Of a stretch of 64,000 nt of DNA, positions 58,657-64,000 are shown in pieces. The stretch lies in contig DATDHU010000065.1 of the NCBI GenBank assembly GCA_036521415.1, forward strand, positions 11,175 to 75,174. The letters run 5' to 3'. The DNA comes from DASXMT01 sp036521415 (GTDB lineage Bacteria; Actinomycetota; Acidimicrobiia; Acidimicrobiales; RAAP-2). Below the pieces are notes generated by a model, which was given only the letters and a program-made list of their open reading frames with translations, did no database searches and had not been told where the DNA came from. Position 1 is the stretch's first letter; every line of letters starts with the position of its first letter. Both the position numbers and the translations under genes were made by a program.

Positions 58657-59967
58657 TCACCCGTTCCTGGGAAGGTCCCGGAAGGGGGTCGTCCGGTCGT
58701 TGCTGGGCTCCCGGGGCAGACCCAGCACTCGCTCGCCGATGATGTTGTGCTGGATCTCGTCGGTACCGCCGTAGATCGAGGGCCCCTGGGCGAACAGGGC
58801 CGCCTCGGTGACACCGACGGCCAACGAGTTGCCGTCCCGTTCGGACAGTGCCCGGGCGTCGGACGCCTCGTAGCCGTGGAGCATGCCGCGAGGGCCCAGG
58901 ATCTGCAGCCCGAGGTCGCGAGTACGCCGCAGGATCTCGCTCATCGACAACTTGGCGATGTTTCCCAGACCGGGCACCGAGCCGCCCCGGGCGGACAGGG
59001 CCTTCTGGCGCAAGCGGGTGTACTTGGCGATCGCATAGAGGCTGTAGAGCCGCATGAGGTCCTGGCGCACAACGGCGTCGTTGATCGTTCCGTTTGCCTT
59101 GGCCAGCTCGGTGAGGGTCTCCTGGCTGGCGAAGGTCAGGCCACCGCCTCCGCCCCTACGGCCGCGCTGACCGGTGAAGTCCCCGGCCCGCCGGCCGAGG
59201 TCTCCGGTGACGGTGCCCGGGCCGGCCAACCCGCCCGCAGCCGAACCGCCACCCGCACCCAGCCCGGCCCGTTCGAACCCGAGGGTGGTGTTGGCCACCG
59301 CCCACCCGTTGTTGACGCCTCCGATGGCAGCGTCGTCGTCGACCACCACATCGGTGAGGAAGACCTCGTTGAACAGCGACCGCCCGGTCATCTCCCGGAG
59401 GGGACGGACCTCGACCCCCGGCTGGTGCATGTCGACGGCGAAGTAGGTGATCCCCTGGTGCTTGGGCACGTCGGGATCGGTGCGGGCCAGGAGCATGCCG
59501 AGGTCGGCGGTCGTACCGGTCGACGTCCACACCTTCTGCCCGTTTACGATCCACTGGTCGCCGTCCCGGACGGCCGACGTGGACAGCCCGGCGAGGTCCG
59601 ACCCGGCGCCGGGCTCGCTGAACAACTGGCACCATGCCCGCTGCCCGGTGACGATGTCACGCAGGTAGCGTTGGCGCTGCTCGTCGGTCCCATGAACGGC
59701 GATGGTCGGACCGGCCAACAAGAGACCGAGGCCTCCGGGTGCGCCCAGGGCACCGAACTCGGCGATGACCTGCTGCACGCGCACGGCCTCGGCGGGAGAC
59801 ACGTCCTGTCCATACCACTTGGCCGGCCAATTGGGCGCAGCCCACCCGGCCGTGCCCAGGCGCTCCCACCACTCCGCCACCGTGGCGTCCGGATCCCAGT
59901 GCTCTTTGAGCCAGACGCCCAGTTCGGCCTCCAGCTCCGTGTCGGTGCGTTCGCTGCTCTCGGCCAT
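58657..59967 (-). CDS. Acyl-CoA dehydrogenase family protein
   Basis: A 436-residue flavoprotein. FAD and substrate motifs: WCQLFSEPGAGSDLAGL, GQKVWTSTGTTADLGMLL and YGGTDEIQHNIIGERVLGLP at the end. It lies in the large actinobacterial group used in lipid, sterol and branched-chain catabolism. A Gly-rich stretch (GDFTGQRGRRGGGGG) in the middle is an insertion compared with the family. Start ATG 59965-59967 (MAESSERTDTEL); further upstream codons are shadow. The catalytic base residue cannot be fixed by eye. Confidence 0.9.
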   Translation of the reverse strand: MAESSERTDTELEAELGVWLKEHWDPDATVAEWWERLGTAGWAAPNWPAKWYGQDVSPAEAVRVQQVIAEFGALGAPGGLGLLLAGPTIAVHGTDEQRQRYLRDIVTGQRAWCQLFSEPGAGSDLAGLSTSAVRDGDQWIVNGQKVWTSTGTTADLGMLLARTDPDVPKHQGITYFAVDMHQPGVEVRPLREMTGRSLFNEVFLTDVVVDDDAAIGGVNNGWAVANTTLGFERAGLGAGGGSAAGGLAGPGTVTGDLGRRAGDFTGQRGRRGGGGGLTFASQETLTELAKANGTINDAVVRQDLMRLYSLYAIAKYTRLRQKALSARGGSVPGLGNIAKLSMSEILRRTRDLGLQILGPRGMLHGYEASDARALSERDGNSLAVGVTEAALFAQGPSIYGGTDEIQHNIIGERVLGLPREPSNDRTTPFRDLPRNG

Positions 59968-60178
59968 GCTCACTCCCACCCGGATCGGTCGGTACACCTC
60001 AAAACGACAAGGACCCGTGGCCCACGCCGGGCCGGCCACCGCCCCACAGGACGAGGATACCCACGCCGCGGGTCAGCGCGGGCGTCGTGGCCCAGTCTGC
60101 TCGGAGCTGACGCACCGGATGTCGTGGACTGAGCCGCTCGACATGGAGCGTCGAGCAGCTGGGCATCCTTGGCCGCCC

Positions 60179-60646
60179 TCAGACCATGGTGGTCTCGATG
60201 GCCACGCCCGATCGCAGCGTACGGGTGACCGGGGTCCGGTCGGCGATCTCGGCCAGCCGGGACGTCTGGTCCGCATCCAGCTCGGCGGCAATGCGCACCT
60301 GCCGCTCGATTCGCTGTTGGGCGGAGGCGCCGTCGCCGTCCTGGACCAGCCGGACCCGGACCCGGATCTGACCGAGCTCCCAACCCTTCCGATCGGCATA
60401 GAGGCGCAGCGTCGCCGCCGTGCACTGGGCCAGTCCCAACAGGACCAGTTGGAAGGGATTGAACCCTTCGTCGTGACCCCCGACACTCAATCCCTCGTCC
60501 ACCCTCAAACGGTGGATGCCGGCCCGCCCTTCGCCCCCGAGCCCCGAAGCGCTGTCCACCACCGCCGTGGCCAGGACCTGGGCGTCGTCGGCACCGGTCT
60601 TATGGTCGGCATTGCCTTCGTGATCGTCGCTCCAGATGTCTGTCAT
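60179..60646 (-). CDS. OsmC family peroxiredoxin-like protein
   Basis: A 155-residue OsmC/Ohr-fold protein. The first conserved Cys is in LLGLAQCTAATLRLYADRKGW; the second Cys of Ohr is not seen in the C-terminal part, so the peroxidase activity may differ (YhfA-like). ATG 60644-60646 overlaps the beta-helix gene stop (ATGA), so the two are translated together. Confidence 0.85.
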   Translation of the reverse strand: MTDIWSDDHEGNADHKTGADDAQVLATAVVDSASGLGGEGRAGIHRLRVDEGLSVGGHDEGFNPFQLVLLGLAQCTAATLRLYADRKGWELGQIRVRVRLVQDGDGASAQQRIERQVRIAAELDADQTSRLAEIADRTPVTRTLRSGVAIETTMV

Positions 60647-61746
60647 CGTTGCCTCAGGGTAATCAGGTCACCGGGTTGGAATGCCCACACAGGGATCTCG
60701 GGTGGACCCGGTGGCACCGTCCCGACCGACTCGCCCGGTAACCCGTCGATGACGGTGCGCGCCTCGAACCTCGAACGCTGCTTTACCACCGCACCGGCAC
60801 GCACCACGCATCGTTCCCCCAGTACGCTCCAGTCGCAGACGATGGCGCCTGGCTCGACGACCGTACCGGCACCGAGATGGCAGCCGTGGATCATCGCCCC
60901 GGGCCCGACGATCACCTCGTCGTCGATCACCAAGTCGTTGTCCGGGAGCAGATGCAAGACGGTGTTCTCCAGGATCTGCACACCACTCCCGATGCGCACA
61001 GGCCCGTGGGAGTCGCCCAGGATCTTGACCCCAGCCCCGATGATGCTGTCGGCTCCGACCACGACGTCGCCGGTCAATTCGGCGGAGTCGAACAGAGTCG
61101 CCGACTCGGACACCTTTGGCCAGGTACCCCGGAATTCGTACAGCTGCCCCATCGGAACTCCTTCGTCGTCGTCGCCGTAGCTGTCTATTCCCGATTCCAA
61201 TCCGGCCAGAGGCCAAAACGGTGGAAGATCGAGATGACCGTCCCGCAAACCGCGCAGCCGATCCAGGTCCTCCCCATTGGCACGGCGGATCACCCGGCCT
61301 GGCCGGCCCACCACCACCGACTCGTCGGGGATGACCACCCCCGCGGGCAGGACCGTGCCCTCGCCCAGGAAGCACCGGTTCCCAAGTACCGACCCGGGCA
61401 TGAGGACCGAGGCGTTACCCACCTCGCACAGGTCCCCGATCGTGGCCCCGATCACCAGGCACCGGTGGCCGAAGACCGTTCGCCGGCCGATCCTGGTGCC
61501 GGCAGACGTGCGCCCCACGGCAACCGAGTTCTCCAGCAGGAACGACCCGGCGGCCACGTGCACCGAGCCGGCCACGCTGCGGATGACAACACCAGGGGCC
61601 ACACCCACCCCGTCCCCGGCCGGGACATCGCCCAGCACGACGGCTGAGTCGGCAACGTGGTGCCGAACACCATCGATCGGCGACTCATTGAGCGACCAGC
61701 CCGTCACCCGTGTCCCTCGAACGTGCACACGGTGCAGTCGTATCAC
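60643..61746 (-). CDS. Tandem gamma-carbonic-anhydrase-like left-handed beta-helix protein
   Basis: A 367-residue protein with two hexapeptide-repeat left-handed beta-helix domains (about 22-155 and 210-345) joined by a linker (HLDLPPFWPLAGLESGIDSY). Aligned to gamma-CA, domain 1 has Val77/His94/Ile99 and domain 2 has His265/Pro282/His287 at the three zinc-ligand positions, with the same 17 and 5 residue spacing. The ligand set is therefore complete only between the two domains. Start GTG 61744-61746. Related proteins include acyltransferases, and activity is unproven. Confidence 0.8.
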   Translation of the reverse strand: MIRLHRVHVRGTRVTGWSLNESPIDGVRHHVADSAVVLGDVPAGDGVGVAPGVVIRSVAGSVHVAAGSFLLENSVAVGRTSAGTRIGRRTVFGHRCLVIGATIGDLCEVGNASVLMPGSVLGNRCFLGEGTVLPAGVVIPDESVVVGRPGRVIRRANGEDLDRLRGLRDGHLDLPPFWPLAGLESGIDSYGDDDEGVPMGQLYEFRGTWPKVSESATLFDSAELTGDVVVGADSIIGAGVKILGDSHGPVRIGSGVQILENTVLHLLPDNDLVIDDEVIVGPGAMIHGCHLGAGTVVEPGAIVCDWSVLGERCVVRAGAVVKQRSRFEARTVIDGLPGESVGTVPPGPPEIPVWAFQPGDLITLRQR

Positions 61747-61879
61747 TCCCTACCAGGGTCTGCACGGCACCTGTCGTCATCGCCCCTGGGCGTAACAGGA
61801 CCATAAAGATCCCGTTCCAGGCCGTAACGAGGACGAAAACGCTCTTCTCGCCCGGGTCCGAAAGCGCGAAAGTGGCGTC

Positions 61880-62620
61880 ATGAGCCAGTTCTGGCGCACC
61901 AGGGTCTTGGCCGGCGCGGCCATCGGCGCGCCAGTCATCGTGGCCGCCCTGTTGATCCCAGGCCGAGGTCACCTCAACGCGGCCAACAACGCGCTGATCC
62001 TCGTCGTGGCGGTGGTGGCCGTTGCCGTCAACGGGAACCGGCTGGCGGCAGCCGTTGCCGCACTGTCCGCGGCGATATCGTTCGATTTCTTCCTGACCGC
62101 TCCCTATTACTCATTGAGGATCGCCCGCTGGGACGACGTCATTACCGACGCCTTGTTGTTGGTGGTGGGCCTGGTGGTCGGTGACCTGGCTGCTCGGGGG
62201 CGCGCTCACCGGGCCCGCTCCGACCAACGCAGCGGCGAGGTGGCGACCATGCACGCCATGAACGAGCTGGTGGCCGAGGGCGAAGGGCCCGAGTTCGTCG
62301 CCATCGTGGCGGCCAGCGAGCTGCGCGACCTCTTGCACCTCCGCGACTGTCGGTTCACCCATGACCTCGAAGTGACATCGGCGGCCCACGTCACCCCGAA
62401 CGGAGCGGTGCTCATTGGCACCGTTCCCTGGGCCACCGGCAAGTTCGGCCTCCCCACCAAAGAGGTCGACCTTCCCGTTCGCAACCATGGGTTCGTTCTC
62501 GGCCACTTCTTGTTGACCCCGAAACCGGTGGTTCCGGTGTCCGACGAGGAGTTGAGGGTGGCCGTGGCCATCGCCGACCAGGTGGGTGCGGCCATGTCCG
62601 ACAGCTCCCTGTCGACCTAG
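61880..62620 (+). CDS. DUF4118 (KdpD-type sensor) membrane protein without kinase domain
   Basis: A 246-residue protein. The first 100 residues are the KdpD-like DUF4118 region with four TM helices (ALILVVAVVAVAVNGNRLAA, FDFFLTAPYYSLRIARWDDV); the rest is a GAF-like cytoplasmic domain. There is no USP/KdpD N-domain, HisKA or HATPase, so it is not a complete sensor kinase. It lies close to and is convergent with kdpC/kdpB, so a K+-linked role is likely. Confidence 0.85.
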   Translation: MSQFWRTRVLAGAAIGAPVIVAALLIPGRGHLNAANNALILVVAVVAVAVNGNRLAAAVAALSAAISFDFFLTAPYYSLRIARWDDVITDALLLVVGLVVGDLAARGRAHRARSDQRSGEVATMHAMNELVAEGEGPEFVAIVAASELRDLLHLRDCRFTHDLEVTSAAHVTPNGAVLIGTVPWATGKFGLPTKEVDLPVRNHGFVLGHFLLTPKPVVPVSDEELRVAVAIADQVGAAMSDSSLST

Positions 62621-62668
62621 TCGCACCTACCTGGTACGTCCTGACGTAGGTCGGTTCTCCGTTACTGG

Positions 62669-62725
62669 ATGGTCCCGAGGACAGATGGTCCCGAGGACAG
62701 GAGGCCTTGGACAGGAGGCCTCGGA
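62669..62725. repeat. Short tandem repeats downstream of the DUF4118 gene
   Basis: Two 16-bp copies of atggtcccgaggacag are adjacent (62669-62684, 62685-62700), followed by two 14-bp units of gaggcc[tc][tc]ggacag type starting at 62701. No gene lies between 62621 and 62772. Confidence 0.8.
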
Positions 62726-62772
62726 CCTCCCTTGTACCCAGGCCAAGTGCTGCGAGAAGTACTGCGGCCGGA

Positions 62773-63084
62773 TCACGTGGATCGGTATCGAGGATCCGCT
62801 ACCAACACGTCCTGAGGCGTGATGTGCTTGCCTCTGCGCATCGGTTTGCCCGCCTCCTGCAGCACTCTCTTGGCCGCGGGTGTCATCCGTAGGCGGTCCT
62901 TGATCACGGCCCTGACCGTTGGCCTCTTGGGTACGGCATGCATCGGCAATGGCGATGCATCGATGCCTGGAACCATGCCCAGAGCGCCGAGTGCCTCCCT
63001 GTCGAGCACTTCAAGGGCATCCCGAGCATCTTGCCGACTTACGCCCAACACGGCTTCGATCGACGGTTCCTCCAACAGTTGCAA
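62773..63084 (-). CDS. Clp N-domain-like protein
   Basis: A 103-residue frame starting at TTG 63082-63084. It reads VLGVSRQDARDALEVLD and later RLRMTPAAKRVLQEAGKPMRRGKHITPQDVLVA, the second half of a Clp_N repeat motif (FTPRAKKVLE...HIGTEHLLLG in ClpC). There is no ribosome site at the TTG and no first half of the repeat, so it may be a remnant. An inverted repeat TGTCAA-N5-TTGACA lies 10 bases upstream at 63095-63111. Confidence 0.5.
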   Translation of the reverse strand: MQLLEEPSIEAVLGVSRQDARDALEVLDREALGALGMVPGIDASPLPMHAVPKRPTVRAVIKDRLRMTPAAKRVLQEAGKPMRRGKHITPQDVLVADPRYRST

Positions 63085-63094
63085 TGTCGCATGT

Positions 63095-63111
63095 TGTCAA
63101 GCTGATTGACA
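63095..63111. promoter_or_regulatory. TGTCAA-GCTGA-TTGACA inverted repeat
   Basis: Six-base perfect arms with a five-base spacer, just upstream of the Clp N-domain-like gene and about 70 bp beyond the kdpC stop (63181). Another TGTCAA at 63118-63123 gives a repeated pattern. A candidate operator, not matching HAIR (CTTGAGT-N7-ACTCAAG). Confidence 0.4.
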
Positions 63112-63180
63112 GTCACATGTCAACCTAACCTGACAGGGGATACCTCGCAGACGCGCAGTCACCGGCGAACTGCCGAACGC

Positions 63181-63783
63181 TCACTGAAGATGGGCGAGCG
63201 CCTCGTTCAGCTGCAGGACGTTGACGAAGCTGCTCCCGAGGAAGCCCAATTGCGGGCTGTTGGTCTCCCTGGTGATGAGCGACCGCAGGGCAGCAGGGGA
63301 AACCCCGGTGGCCTTGGAGACCATCGGTATCTGGACCAGCGCATCGGCGGGCGTGATGTCGGGGTCGTAACCACTTCCCGACGTAGTGACGAGGTCCGGC
63401 GTGGGGTTGACACCCAATCCGTGCCAGTAGGCAACCAGCGCCTTCGTATTATTCAGCAGGACTTTGGATCGGGGCCCCAGGTTGCTCGCCCCCGACTCAC
63501 CGCTGTTGCCGTTGGCCATCAAGGGATTGTCCCCTCCGGCCACCGCCGGCTTGGCTTTGGGGTTGGCGGCATAGGGCCCGGTGTCGTCAGGACGGCCGTG
63601 GAACCACCTCGGGCTCGACCAGTTCTGCCCAATGAGCGTCGATCCGTTGGCGGTGATCGATCCGTCGGCCTGGCTCCGGAAGAAGAGCTGGGCCACGCCG
63701 GTCCCGGCCAGTGCGTACACGAAGCCGAAGAACGCGAGACAGATCACGGCCATGACGAGCGATCGGCGGAGGTGTATGAGCAT
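63181..63783 (-). CDS. kdpC: Potassium-transporting ATPase subunit KdpC
   Basis: A 200-residue subunit of the high-affinity K+ pump KdpFABC. The N-terminal TM helix (RRSLVMAVICLAFFGFVYALAG) is followed by the extracytoplasmic domain with the family motifs LIGQNWSSPRWFHGRP, VAGGDNPLMANGNSGESGASN and LVQIPMVSKATGV. ATG 63781-63783 is 13 bp after the kdpB stop. It ends the kdp operon; kdpA and most of kdpB lie beyond the window. Confidence 0.95.
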   Translation of the reverse strand: MLIHLRRSLVMAVICLAFFGFVYALAGTGVAQLFFRSQADGSITANGSTLIGQNWSSPRWFHGRPDDTGPYAANPKAKPAVAGGDNPLMANGNSGESGASNLGPRSKVLLNNTKALVAYWHGLGVNPTPDLVTTSGSGYDPDITPADALVQIPMVSKATGVSPAALRSLITRETNSPQLGFLGSSFVNVLQLNEALAHLQ

Positions 63784-63796
63784 CAGTTGGCTTCCA

Positions 63797-64000
63797 TCAG
63801 TAGGCGTGGAGTGCGACGAGTATGAGGTCGATGAGCTTGATGAAGATAAAAGGGACGATGATGCCGCCCACCCCGTAGATGAACACGTTTCTGCGGAGAA
63901 TGGAGGCGGATCCTGCAGCTCGGAATTTGACCCCTCGAAGGGCCAGCGGGATCAGGGCGACAATGACCAGCGCATTGAAGATGACGGCGGAAAGCACCGC
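63797..64000 (-). CDS. kdpB: Potassium-transporting ATPase subunit KdpB, C-terminal end
   Basis: The last 67 codons are visible and the rest extends past the window. They read LSAVIFNALVIVALIPLALRG and VFIYGVGGIIVPFIFIKLID, the final TM helices of the KdpB P-type ATPase. The kdpC gene follows. Confidence 0.92.
   Translation of the reverse strand, partial: AVLSAVIFNALVIVALIPLALRGVKFRAAGSASILRRNVFIYGVGGIIVPFIFIKLIDLILVALHAY

Noticed and set aside
63095..63123. HspR/HAIR operator
   Set aside because: The arms are TGTCAA/TTGACA, not the CTTGAGT-N7-ACTCAAG consensus.

Overview
The window is 64 kb of GC-rich DNA from an actinobacterium, most likely class Acidimicrobiia. This is an inference from gene content and order: rne-rplU-rpmA-obgE-proBA and mreBCD-PBP2 blocks, a TIGR03960 radical SAM gene paired with a DUF2344 gene, DinB/maleylpyruvate-isomerase-like proteins of the mycothiol world, an Rpf-like muralytic protein, frequent GTG starts and GTGA/ATGA stop-start overlaps. 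No ribosomal RNA is present to confirm the placement.

Region 1 (1-23.6 kb) is a dense, almost entirely minus-strand housekeeping block. In transcription order it reads trigger factor-clpP-clpX; folC; ndk; mreB-mreC-mreD-(26-codon ORF)-PBP2; radical SAM-DUF2344-RNase E/G; ribosomal proteins L21 and L27; a tyrosine phosphatase; obgE-proB-proA-MoxR ATPase-VWA protein-histidine phosphatase (cut by the window start). It couples protein quality control, cell elongation, translation, RNA turnover and proline synthesis.

Region 2 (23.6-33.3 kb) is mixed. It holds a tandem 27-bp repeat cluster that looks like a relic insertion-sequence end, a DinB-like protein, glutathione peroxidase, a small zinc ribbon, Ppx/GppA phosphatase, tRNA-Pro(TGG), a secreted protein, an MBL-fold hydrolase, a DedA membrane protein, ParA with an overlapping zinc-ribbon partner, a TetR regulator and an FUSC-type membrane protein.

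Region 3 (33.3-39.9 kb) is transport. A MarR regulator with a palindrome touching its start codon leads a heterodimeric ABC exporter; then come DoxX, an ArsR regulator and a cation diffusion facilitator.

Region 4 (39.9-49 kb) is accessory and partly decayed. It has lower-GC small genes, an SDR, a stand-alone ClpX-type zinc finger, a PadR-ABC-FtsX efflux operon, a tRNA cluster (Arg-TCT, His-GTG, Lys-CTT) and three broken genes (an alpha/beta hydrolase lacking its nucleophile region, a frameshifted DHFR-like gene and a frameshifted TIGR03086-like gene).

Region 5 (49-64 kb) carries a large PAS-GGDEF-EAL protein, aldose 1-epimerase, SurE, a Q-rich Rpf-like protein, an alpha/beta hydrolase, an ArfB-type release factor, an FAH hydrolase, a sucrase/ferredoxin-like protein, an acyl-CoA dehydrogenase, OsmC, a two-domain gamma-carbonic-anhydrase-like beta-helix protein, a DUF4118 protein, and kdpC with the end of kdpB at the window edge.

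The most noteworthy items are the double gamma-CA protein whose zinc-ligand histidines are split between its two domains, the 26-codon ORF locked between mreD and the PBP2 gene, and the duplicated PLGK[RH]AL[FY] motif in the ParA partner protein.
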